A stretch of DNA of 64,000 bases, from positions 1 through 64,000 of the forward strand of contig QCEM01000005.1 of the NCBI GenBank assembly GCA_003280605.1. The letters are read 5' to 3'. The translations under genes were made by a program, and so were the position numbers. This DNA comes from SAR116 cluster bacterium AG-355-O21 (GTDB lineage: Bacteria; Pseudomonadota; Alphaproteobacteria; Thalassobaculales; Thalassobaculaceae). Below, in pieces: positions 44,539 through 52,818 of the stretch. The notes below the pieces were generated by a model. That model was not told the DNA's origin and searched no databases. It saw nothing but the letters and a program-made list of their open reading frames with translations. The stretch's first letter is position 1, and every line of letters starts with the position of its first letter.

Positions 44539-46389
44539 TTACTGGCAGGCAAGGCATTCTTCGTAATCAATCGGCTCGCCTGCAGCTGGCTGGTCGCGGT
44601 CGTTTATGCGGCCAAGATGCGGCACATGCGCGATATCCGCCGTTGCCGCCGATTCGGCACGCTGAATTGATTTCGAGCGGCAATAATACAAGCTTTTGAC
44701 ACCCCGCTTCCAGGCTTGCAGATGCAAGTGATGGAGGTCACGTTTGTGCACATCGGCGGGCAAGAATAGGTTGATCGACTGCGCCTGACAAATTTCTGCG
44801 GCCCTGTCAGCGGCATGTTCGATGATCCAACGCTGGTCAATTTCAAAGGCTGTTTTGAAAACATCTTTCTCATCATCGCTGAGAAAATCGAGGTGCTGGA
44901 CCGAGCCGCCATTCAAGGTAATGGACGACCAGGTTGCATCATCATCATGGCCTTTTTCTGCCAGCAATGCCGTCAGATACTTATTCCGAACAGGGAAAGA
45001 GCCGGAAAGCGTTTTATGGGTAAAGGCGTTGGCGGCAATCGGCTCGATCCCAGGCGAGCTACCGCCACAAATGATCGAAATCGAGGCCGTTGGCGCGATT
45101 GCCAGTTTATTTGAAAACCGCTCCATAATACCAAAAGCAGCGGCATCAGGGCAGGCGCCACGTTCTTCGGCCAATTTCGCCGAGGCGGCGTCAGCTTGCT
45201 TGCGGATATGCTTGAACATCCGCATGTTCCAAACTTTCGCCAGCGCCGAGCCGAAGGGCAGTCCTTGGCGCTGCAAATATGAATGAAAGCCCATAACACC
45301 CAGGCCGACCGAGCGCTCGCGCATCGCCGCATACCGTGCTTTGGCCATGCTGTCCGGCGCTTTCTCGATGAAATCGCTCAGCACATTATCTAAAAAGCGC
45401 ATGATGTCTTCGATGAACATTTCATTATCTTGCCACTCTGGATAGGTCTCCAGATTGAGCGACGACAGGCAGCAGACGGCGGTTCGGTCATGGCCGTCTT
45501 TGTCGATCCCGGTCGGCAAGGTGATTTCACTGCACAGATTAGAGGTCTTAACCGTCAAACCCATCAATTTTTGATGCTCAGGGATGCTGCGATTCACATG
45601 ATCAATGTAAATCATGTATGGCTCGCCGGTTTCAATCCGTGCGGTCAGGATTTTAATCCAAATGTCCCGCGCCGAGACGACCTTCATGACGGTGCCGTCT
45701 TTCGGGCTGACTAACTTCCAGTCTTCATTGGCTTCAACTGCCCGCATGAAGGCGTCGCTCAAAAGAACCCCGTGATGCAGGTTCAATGCTTTACGGTTAG
45801 GATCGCCGCCGGTGGGCCGCCGAAGCTCTACAAACTCTTCGATTTCAGGATGGTCAATCGGCAGATAAACGGCTGCCGAGCCACGCCGCAAAGAGCCTTG
45901 GCTAATGGCCAGTGTTAACGAGTCCATAACGCGAATAAACGGGATAACCCCAGAGGTTTTACCATTGATGCCGACAGGTTCGCCGATCGACCGAAGGTTG
46001 CCCCAATAGCTGCCGATACCGCCGCCCCGCGAGGCCAGCCAAACATTCTCATTCCAGGTATCAACAATGCCTTCAAGGCTATCGCTTGCTTCGTTCAAAA
46101 AACACGAGATCGGCAAGCCACGGCTGGTGCCGCCATTGGACAGCACAGGCGTCGACGGCATGAACCATAATTTTGAGATGTAGTCATAAAGACGGCCGGC
46201 ATGCGCTTCATCATCGGCATAGTACGAGGCAACGCGGGCAAACAGGTCCTGATAGTTCTCATCGGGCAGCAAATACCGATCGCTCAGCGTGGCTTTGCCA
46301 AACACGGTCAAATTGTCATCACGGCTTTCATCCACGAAAACCTGGCTGCGGTGATCCATCTGAATAGCGGTATCCAGCATCATATTCAT
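44539..46389 (-). CDS. nrdA: ribonucleotide reductase alpha subunit, class I, without ATP-cone
   Basis: 616-aa catalytic subunit. Active-site pieces are visible: PISCFLNEA with a redox Cys, KTSNLCSEITLP with the Asn/Cys/Glu set, VCCLSSLNLE, and the C-terminal DYEECLACQ with the CxxC that delivers electrons. The protein begins right at the reductase fold and lacks an N-terminal ATP-cone, so overall activity inhibition by dATP through that domain is not expected. GGAGG sits eight bases before the ATG at 46389. An NrdR box and a promoter lie upstream (46490-46527). Such short NrdA forms are familiar in alphaproteobacteria. Confidence 0.96.
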   Translation of the reverse strand: MNMMLDTAIQMDHRSQVFVDESRDDNLTVFGKATLSDRYLLPDENYQDLFARVASYYADDEAHAGRLYDYISKLWFMPSTPVLSNGGTSRGLPISCFLNEASDSLEGIVDTWNENVWLASRGGGIGSYWGNLRSIGEPVGINGKTSGVIPFIRVMDSLTLAISQGSLRRGSAAVYLPIDHPEIEEFVELRRPTGGDPNRKALNLHHGVLLSDAFMRAVEANEDWKLVSPKDGTVMKVVSARDIWIKILTARIETGEPYMIYIDHVNRSIPEHQKLMGLTVKTSNLCSEITLPTGIDKDGHDRTAVCCLSSLNLETYPEWQDNEMFIEDIMRFLDNVLSDFIEKAPDSMAKARYAAMRERSVGLGVMGFHSYLQRQGLPFGSALAKVWNMRMFKHIRKQADAASAKLAEERGACPDAAAFGIMERFSNKLAIAPTASISIICGGSSPGIEPIAANAFTHKTLSGSFPVRNKYLTALLAEKGHDDDATWSSITLNGGSVQHLDFLSDDEKDVFKTAFEIDQRWIIEHAADRAAEICQAQSINLFLPADVHKRDLHHLHLQAWKRGVKSLYYCRSKSIQRAESAATADIAHVPHLGRINDRDQPAAGEPIDYEECLACQ

Positions 46390-46489
46390 TTCCGCATCCT
46401 CCAATTCTCGTGACTCGATTCCGGCCCGTGCACATGAGATGTGCCGTTTTCCGGCTTAAAGCTGTATGTTGATTGCTCTGACATTCAGA

Positions 46490-46527
46490 ACACTAGATAT
46501 AGTGTGCTTATTCCCCCTCGAAGTCAA
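46490..46527 (-). promoter_or_regulatory. nrdAB promoter with NrdR box
   Basis: acactagatatagtgt at 46490-46505 is a near-perfect palindrome matching the NrdR box consensus (acaCwATATmTwGtgt style). On the minus strand a TTGACT -35 element (46522-46527) stands 17 bases before CACTAT (or 20 before TATATC), so the box overlaps the -10. NrdR would repress nrdAB when dATP is high. Only one clear box is seen; the usual second box at one or three helical turns is not evident. Confidence 0.7.
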
Positions 46528-46567
46528 TCGTCAGATCGTGTAGGAGGCAAAAAAATACACGATTGAC
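46523..46567. repeat. inverted repeats upstream of nrdAB
   Basis: atcgtgta (46535-46542) pairs perfectly with tacacgat (46556-46563) around ggaggcaaaaaaa, and gtcaatcg (46523-46530) pairs with cgattgac (46560-46567), so two alternative stems compete. On the minus strand they follow the stop of the large dehydrogenase gene and lie just before the nrdA promoter. The T-run is within the loop, not after a stem, so a standard terminator is doubtful. Confidence 0.55.
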
Positions 46568-46604
46568 GGTTGCCGATCCAGTCAGCTTTGGCCAAAAGCC
46601 GGAC

Positions 46605-49583
46605 TTACTGCGGTTTTTGGTCTTTCAGTGACGGCAACGCCATTTGTAAAATGCGGGCCACATGCAACGCTTGACGGTCTGTTAAATCATCGATTTGGTG
46701 ACGGCATGAGGTGCCGTCAGCGACGATCAAGCTGTTGTCATCGGCTGCACGCACCGCAGGCGCTAGGCTAAGCTCGCCCATCTTGCGAGAAATCTCGGCG
46801 GTCTCGGCTTGGTAGCCAAAGGCCCCGGCCATCCCGCAACAGGAGGTTTCGACGGTTTCGACGGTAAGTTCTGGCACCAAGGCCAGAACAGTTTCCACCG
46901 ACGACATCACGGCTTCGGCTTTTTGATGGCAATGGCCATGCAGCAGGGCGCGCTGTTGCGGCAGAGGTTGCAAGGTCAGATCGAGGCGGCCGGCAGCTTG
47001 CTCACGGGCCAGAAACTCCTCAAACAGAAGCGCAGAAAAAGCAAAGGCTTCGGCTTCCGGGCCGGGGGTGAGGGCCGTCCACTCATCCCGCATCGACAGC
47101 AAACATGACGGCTCCAGCCCAATGATCGGCATGCCCCGATCCAGATAGGGCTTAAGGGCCGCTTTGGTGCGGCTCATTTCGGCCTTCGCCTGATCGACCA
47201 GGCCGGCGCTCAGATAGGTGCGTCCACAGCACAGCGGCCGCGCCGCTTTATCGCCGGGCACGGGTAAATGCACCCGGTAGCCTGCTGCCACCAATACATC
47301 CACGGCAGCTTCGAGATTTTCCGGCTCAAAATGCCGGTTGAAGGTATCAGCCAGCAGCACCACGCCAGGTCCATATTCCGGGCCCAGTGCAGGTTGCCCC
47401 GGCTCAAACGCAGTGGCGGCCCAAGCCGGCAGACGGCGATCCTCGGCAAAGCCAAGCAGGCGGCGCACCCAGCCGAGGTTCTGGATCCAATTTGATAAAA
47501 AACTAAAGCGACTGGCGGCACGCGCGTAGCGCGGCAGTTCTGCGACCAGTCGGTCACGCAAGGAGAGGCCATGACGGCGGGCCTTTTGATGAGCGACCTC
47601 AACCTTGAATTTGGCCATATCGACGCTGGTTGGGCACTCCCGTTTGCAGCCCTTACAGCCGACACAAAGCGACATGGTTTCGGTCATTTCAGGCGCTGTC
47701 AGGGCGTCGGCACCAAGCTGGCCGGAGATCGCCAGGCGCAACGTATTGGCGCGGCCGCGCGTCAGATCACGCTCGTCGCCTGTCACTCGGAAAGACGGGC
47801 ACATGACGCCACCTGTTGATTTCCGGCAAGCGCCATTATTGTTACACATCTCAACTGCGCCGCCGAAATCACCCCATGGTGTCCAATCAAAAACCGTATC
47901 TAAGGCCTGGGTTTCATAGTCGGGCTTGAAGCGGAACAGGCTGCGGTCATCCATTTTCGGCGGATCAACGATCTTACCAGGATTAAACAGGCTGTCAGGG
48001 TCCATTAGGGTCTTGACGGTTTTGAAGTTGTTGACCATGCGTTGGCCAAACATTTCGGCATGGAATTCGGAGCGGACGATACCATCGCCATGTTCGCCTG
48101 AATGCGAGCCTTTATATTCCTGGACGAGTTCAAAGGCTTCTTCGGCGATGGCCCGCATTTGCGAGGCACCGAGTTCTTCTTTCATGTTCAAAACCGGCCG
48201 AACATGCAGGGTGCCGACAGAGGCATGGGCGTACCAGGTTCCGGCGGTGTCATATTTGTGGAAAACTTGCGTTAGCCGGTCCGTATAATCGGCCAGATCT
48301 TCCAAGCGGACAGCACAATCTTCGACGAATGACACCGGCTTACCGGCGCTTTTCATCGACATCATGATGTTGAGGCCCTGTTTGCGGACCTCCCATATGG
48401 CCGATTGGAAGCTTGCATCGGTGGCCTCAACCACCGCCCCGGGGAAACCTAGATCGGCCATCAAACTGACCAAGTCACGCAGCTTGCTCAAGCTTTCGTT
48501 GGCGTCATTTTCAGCAAATTCGACCAACAACAACGCCGCCGGTTGGCCGTCAACAAAGCGATCCACCGTGGCCTTAAACATTGGAATATCGCGGGCCAGA
48601 GCGATCATTGTGTCATCAACCAGTTCAACAGCCACCGGCCCAAGCTTCACCAGATGCTGGGCGGCATCCATGGCTTGATAAAAGGTCGGGAAATGGCACA
48701 CCCCAAGGGTTTTATTGGTTGCCAAGGGTGACAGTTGCAAGCGCAGCTTTTGAGAATGCGCCAAAGTGCCTTCCGAGCCGACCAGCAAATGCGACAGATT
48801 GATGTCATTGCCTGGCAGCAGGGCGTCAATATTATAGCCGCCGACTCGCCGCATCAGATCCGGGAAGCGGGCGCGAATTTCATCGGCTTCGGCAGACCCT
48901 AAGGCCAAAAGTTGGCGCACCATATCTCCCTGTTTGCCCTGCAACTGCTGAGCTTGATCGGCGGTAATCCGGCCAAAGTGCATTTCCGCGCCATCGGCAA
49001 GCACGGCATCGATGGCGAGCACATTATCGCGCATGGTGCCATAGCGGATTGACCGCGACCCGCAGGAGTTGTTGCCGGCCATCCCGCCGATGGTTGCCCG
49101 CGACGAGGTTGACACATCAACAGGGAACCAAAGACCATGCGGTTTCAGTGCCCGGTTCAGATCGTCAAGGACAATGCCAGGCTCGACTTCCGCGACGCCG
49201 GCGCTCGGATCTACACTGATGAGCTTGTTCAAATGTTTCGATAGATCGATCACCAAACTGTGGTTAACGGTCTGGCCACATTGCGAGGTGCCGCCGCCAC
49301 GGGCGGTGATCGGGATCCCTTCGTCGGCAGCAATCGCCATCGCCCTGCTAACGTCTGCAGCGGTGCGGGGAACGACCACACCGAGCGGTTCCATTTGATA
49401 GATCGAGGCATCGGTGCCGTAACGGCCACGCGAAAATCGATCAAATAAGACTTCGCCTTCGAGTTCACGGTTCAGGCGGTCGGCGAGGGCGCTGTCACCG
49501 ATGCGTGCTTTGCCGGCGATGGCGGCAGCGGTCAGCGGTCCAGAAACCCATTCAGTGGTGGTATTTTTTTCATCGGTGCTCAT
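46605..49583 (-). CDS. FAD- and Fe-S-containing 2-hydroxyacid dehydrogenase (YdiJ/Dld-type)
   Basis: 992-aa fusion protein. Residues about 60-280 form the PCMH FAD domain (PITARGGGTSQCGQTVNHSL), about 280-560 the FAD-oxidase C-domain (GTWYAHASVGTLHVRPVL, GEHGDGIVRSEF), then two Fe-S sites (CNNNGACRK with CPSFRV, and SLCVGCKGCKRECPTS), and finally CCG-type domains (CCGRTY, HGHCHQKAEA, SCCGMAGAFGY). This order and size match YdiJ, a D-2-hydroxyglutarate dehydrogenase, or a D-lactate/glycolate dehydrogenase. Electrons likely go to quinone or a flavoprotein partner. The nrdA promoter region lies downstream on the same strand. Confidence 0.9.
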   Translation of the reverse strand: MSTDEKNTTTEWVSGPLTAAAIAGKARIGDSALADRLNRELEGEVLFDRFSRGRYGTDASIYQMEPLGVVVPRTAADVSRAMAIAADEGIPITARGGGTSQCGQTVNHSLVIDLSKHLNKLISVDPSAGVAEVEPGIVLDDLNRALKPHGLWFPVDVSTSSRATIGGMAGNNSCGSRSIRYGTMRDNVLAIDAVLADGAEMHFGRITADQAQQLQGKQGDMVRQLLALGSAEADEIRARFPDLMRRVGGYNIDALLPGNDINLSHLLVGSEGTLAHSQKLRLQLSPLATNKTLGVCHFPTFYQAMDAAQHLVKLGPVAVELVDDTMIALARDIPMFKATVDRFVDGQPAALLLVEFAENDANESLSKLRDLVSLMADLGFPGAVVEATDASFQSAIWEVRKQGLNIMMSMKSAGKPVSFVEDCAVRLEDLADYTDRLTQVFHKYDTAGTWYAHASVGTLHVRPVLNMKEELGASQMRAIAEEAFELVQEYKGSHSGEHGDGIVRSEFHAEMFGQRMVNNFKTVKTLMDPDSLFNPGKIVDPPKMDDRSLFRFKPDYETQALDTVFDWTPWGDFGGAVEMCNNNGACRKSTGGVMCPSFRVTGDERDLTRGRANTLRLAISGQLGADALTAPEMTETMSLCVGCKGCKRECPTSVDMAKFKVEVAHQKARRHGLSLRDRLVAELPRYARAASRFSFLSNWIQNLGWVRRLLGFAEDRRLPAWAATAFEPGQPALGPEYGPGVVLLADTFNRHFEPENLEAAVDVLVAAGYRVHLPVPGDKAARPLCCGRTYLSAGLVDQAKAEMSRTKAALKPYLDRGMPIIGLEPSCLLSMRDEWTALTPGPEAEAFAFSALLFEEFLAREQAAGRLDLTLQPLPQQRALLHGHCHQKAEAVMSSVETVLALVPELTVETVETSCCGMAGAFGYQAETAEISRKMGELSLAPAVRAADDNSLIVADGTSCRHQIDDLTDRQALHVARILQMALPSLKDQKPQ

Positions 49584-49632
49584 GCCCAGACTATCGTCAT
49601 CAGACCATCAAAAGGCAAGGGTTGAGTGCATC

Positions 49633-50904
49633 TCAAGCAGACGATTGAGCGCTTTCGACGCAGGCTGTGGTTGCTTGTGGGGCACGCTCACGGCCATTCC
49701 ATAAAAGTGCCGTAATGGCGATTAAATTTACAATATTGAAAATAACCCCCACTAAGAAGGCAAGCGGATAAAGTTGTGTCAGGTCGAATATCAAGCCACC
49801 AAGGCCACCACCTGCGGCCATGCCGACGGTCCCAAAGAAGAACACAATGCCCATTTTTAACCCTGCATCGGCGGCGGGGAATTGCTCTCTGATAGCAACC
49901 GCGTAGGCCGGCACAATGCCCCCAAAAACCAAACCATAAATTGCCGACAGGGCATACAAGCCCGACAAGCTATCGATGACCGCGTAGGCGGCCAGCGCCA
50001 TGGCTTGTAAGCCGGCACCGATGAAGATCGTCCACAATCCACCGACGCGGTCGGAAAGAACCCCAAAGGCGAGCCTGCTGACAAACGCACACGCGAGCAA
50101 CAGTGATAACATTTCGGCACCGCGCACCGCCGCGAAACCAAGATCGGAGCAATAGGCAACGATGTGCACCATTGGCATCGCCATGGCAACGCAACAGCCG
50201 ACAATTGCGATGCATAAAAGGCTGAGTTTAACGCCCTTTGACCATCTGCCGTCGGTCGATTGCTGGTGCTGTTTGGCGGCAGATCCGCTGCTCGTTTGGA
50301 TCGGTGGCGGGTTTTTCAAAACCAGCACCATTGGCATCATGATGAGCAGTCCCAACCAACCATACCAAAACCAGGTGTCGCGCCAACCTTCGCTTTCGAT
50401 GCCCTGGCTGAAAAACCGCGGAAAAATTGCCCCGGAGACGGACTGTCCGCTGGCAACGATCGCAACCGCTATGCCGCGACGGCGATCAAACCAGCGAGTC
50501 GCATTCGACATTAACGGCGTAAAGGCGGTGCCGGTGCCCAGAAAGCCAATGAAAATCGCGCAGCTGATCAAAAGGCTGACGGCACCGTTGGCATAACTTG
50601 CCGAAATCAAGCCTAAAGCCATGCAAATCGGCCCACTGATCATAATCCATTTCAACCCGAAGCGGTCAGCGATCGTGGCCATAAGAATGCCGCCAAGCCC
50701 GCTGCCGAAAACAATTGATGAATAGGCAAGCGAGGGGATCCATCGAGGCCAATCAAACTCACTGGCAATCGGCTTCAGGCTGACCACAATCAAATGTGAA
50801 CTGCCGAACGCCATGCTGCCGTAAATGACCGAGGCGATAACGACGAGCCAGCCAAGACGGCTTTCAACGCTATCAAGATTGCTATCTTCATGCTTTGCTG
50901 TCAT
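49633..50904 (-). CDS. MFS transporter
   Basis: 423-aa major facilitator protein with twelve spans and a hydrophilic C-tail. The first half carries GSGLGGILMATIADRFGLKW, the conserved MFS loop 2-3 motif, and the middle holds NPPPIQTSSGSAAKQ as the cytoplasmic linker. Its general type is the monocarboxylate or oxalate/formate (OFA) group. It is read towards the 2-hydroxyacid dehydrogenase gene (49 bases apart), so it may import that enzyme's substrate. The link is inference from position. Confidence 0.8.
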   Translation of the reverse strand: MTAKHEDSNLDSVESRLGWLVVIASVIYGSMAFGSSHLIVVSLKPIASEFDWPRWIPSLAYSSIVFGSGLGGILMATIADRFGLKWIMISGPICMALGLISASYANGAVSLLISCAIFIGFLGTGTAFTPLMSNATRWFDRRRGIAVAIVASGQSVSGAIFPRFFSQGIESEGWRDTWFWYGWLGLLIMMPMVLVLKNPPPIQTSSGSAAKQHQQSTDGRWSKGVKLSLLCIAIVGCCVAMAMPMVHIVAYCSDLGFAAVRGAEMLSLLLACAFVSRLAFGVLSDRVGGLWTIFIGAGLQAMALAAYAVIDSLSGLYALSAIYGLVFGGIVPAYAVAIREQFPAADAGLKMGIVFFFGTVGMAAGGGLGGLIFDLTQLYPLAFLVGVIFNIVNLIAITALLWNGRERAPQATTACVESAQSSA

Positions 50905-50947
50905 CGATATGTGAACCGGGTGAATATTTCTGGAAAGTGCGTCTTAC

Positions 50948-51808
50948 GTGTCAAAGCATATACTTTTTCTAGGTATTGGCTACACTGCCCAGCGGTTGGC
51001 CGCCAAGCTGCTTGAGGACGGTTGGAAGGTTTCCGGCACAACGCGCAATGTCGCCGAAAAGCGTCTTGATCCTCGGATTAACCTCTTCACGCTGCATCGC
51101 GATCAGCAGCTTGTGGGCGATGCCGCGATTAGCGATGTGACCCATATTGTGCATTCGATCCCCCCTGCCGAAGGCGGTGATGTTGTTTTGCATCAAGATG
51201 CCGACTTAGGTGCCTTAACACCTGCATTGCAATGGTTTAGTTATCTTTCAACCACCGGCGTCTATGGTGATCGCAAAGGCGGTGAGGTGACGGAAAACGC
51301 TGCGCCGGCGCCGCAGAGTGCCCGGGCCGAGCGGCGGCTGACCGCTGAGCGGGAGTGGCGACAGTATTTCCAAAATACGGCGGTATGTTTTCAGATCTTT
51401 CGGCTGGCAGGTATTTATGGTCCAGGTCGCAATGTCTTGGCGCAATTGCAGGCCGGGCAGGCGCGGATTATTGACCGACCGGGGCAAGTTTTTTCGCGCA
51501 TTCATGTGGACGACATCGTGGCGGCCGTGCAGGCGTCGATTGCGGCGCCAAAAGATGGCGGCATCTATAATTTAGCCGATGACCTGCCCAGCGCCAGTGG
51601 TGACGTGATCCGTTATGGCGCGCATTTACTTGGCATCGAGCCGCCGGCCGCGATTGCTTTTGAAGACGCAGATTTATCACCGATGGCGCAAAGCTTTTAT
51701 GCCCAATGTCGGCGCGTGATTGCGGCCAGAACCAAGGCCGAACTTGGTTGGCGACCGTGCTACCCAAGCTATCGTGAAGGTTTACAGGCGATCTTTAATG
51801 GTTGCTGA
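50948..51808 (+). CDS. NAD(P)-binding SDR-extended protein, YeeZ-like
   Basis: 286-aa Rossmann protein. The nucleotide site is FLGIGYTAQRLAAKL, followed by SYLSTTGVYGDRKGGEVTE and FRLAGIYGPGRN, where atypical extended SDRs of the YeeZ group have their core. The usual catalytic YxxxK is absent or altered. The start is a GTG at 50948. The next gene, a DMT transporter, begins 11 bases before this one ends. It diverges from the MFS gene. Function of the family is poorly known. Confidence 0.75.
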   Translation: MSKHILFLGIGYTAQRLAAKLLEDGWKVSGTTRNVAEKRLDPRINLFTLHRDQQLVGDAAISDVTHIVHSIPPAEGGDVVLHQDADLGALTPALQWFSYLSTTGVYGDRKGGEVTENAAPAPQSARAERRLTAEREWRQYFQNTAVCFQIFRLAGIYGPGRNVLAQLQAGQARIIDRPGQVFSRIHVDDIVAAVQASIAAPKDGGIYNLADDLPSASGDVIRYGAHLLGIEPPAAIAFEDADLSPMAQSFYAQCRRVIAARTKAELGWRPCYPSYREGLQAIFNGC

Positions 51809-52700
51809 AAAGCACCTGTCGGCGCCCTCTGGCGGTGGTTTTGCCACCGCCCTGGTCCTGTTGTCGGCAACCTGCTTCTCGCTGAATACGCCACTTGCAC
51901 CGTTGATCTATGCCGACGGTGGAAATACGGCGACGGTCACCATGCTGCGTGTTGCCGCTGCTGCGGTGGTGCTGGCCGGCTTGGCTTTTTGGCGGCGTGC
52001 GTGGCCGCGATTTGAGCGTGCTGATTTGTTCTGGTTAGCGGTTGTTGCCGTCACCTTCACCGCCCAAGGTTTATGCTATTTGGCGGCTGTGGCGCGGATC
52101 CCCGTTGGTCTTGCGGCACTGATTTTCTTCTTTTGGCCAATGCTGGTGGCAGCTTTCGCACCGCTGATCGGCGAGCGGCGACCGTCTCTGACCACCGGCA
52201 TTTATTTTCTGATTGCATTCATTGGTTTGGCGGTGGCGTTAGCGCCGGATCTATCCCGCCTTGATCTATGGGGCATTGTGCTGGCCTGCAGCGGCAGCTT
52301 TCTGATCGCTGTTTACATGTTGTCGGTGCGGCAGTTGTCGGTGCAGTTTTCGGGGCTTGGGCTGACTGCGGCGATCACCTTGCCATCGGCCTTCCTGGCG
52401 CTGTTGGCGCTGCCATGGATTGGCGGTTTTGCACTGCCACAGAGCGAAACCGGGCTATGGGCTTTGCTGGCGCTATGCCTATGCTTTGGTGCCGGCTTCC
52501 TGAGCTTAATCTTCGGGATGGCGCGGGTTGCCGCCAGCCGAGTTGCATTTCTGTACAACTTAGAGCCAATCCTATCGATCGTGGCAGCGGCGATCCTGCT
52601 TGGTGAGATTTTAACATTCAACCAATACGCAGGTGGCGCTCTGGTGATTGCCGCCTTACTGCTAAGCAGTCGGCAGCGTATTGCCGGGACGCAATTCTGA
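51798..52700 (+). CDS. EamA/DMT-family transporter
   Basis: 300-aa inner-membrane protein with ten spans, two EamA repeats (first with NTATVTMLRVAAAAVVLAG, second with SRVAFLYNLEPILSIVAAAI, a family hallmark). The ATG at 51798 overlaps the end of the YeeZ-like gene by 11 bases; the longer frame to 51720 lies inside that gene. A metabolite or drug exporter is likely; cargo unknown. A 118-base gap separates it from the ThDP enzyme. Confidence 0.83.
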   Translation: MVAEKHLSAPSGGGFATALVLLSATCFSLNTPLAPLIYADGGNTATVTMLRVAAAAVVLAGLAFWRRAWPRFERADLFWLAVVAVTFTAQGLCYLAAVARIPVGLAALIFFFWPMLVAAFAPLIGERRPSLTTGIYFLIAFIGLAVALAPDLSRLDLWGIVLACSGSFLIAVYMLSVRQLSVQFSGLGLTAAITLPSAFLALLALPWIGGFALPQSETGLWALLALCLCFGAGFLSLIFGMARVAASRVAFLYNLEPILSIVAAAILLGEILTFNQYAGGALVIAALLLSSRQRIAGTQF

Positions 52701-52818
52701 AGCTTTTTTGCGTTCATGCCATTACTGTGGGAAGTCACAGCATAAGCGATGCTTTTCGGAGCCATAAAAAAATACCGGCACACATGCAAATCTGGGGTAA
52801 CCAGGAAAGGAAATGATC

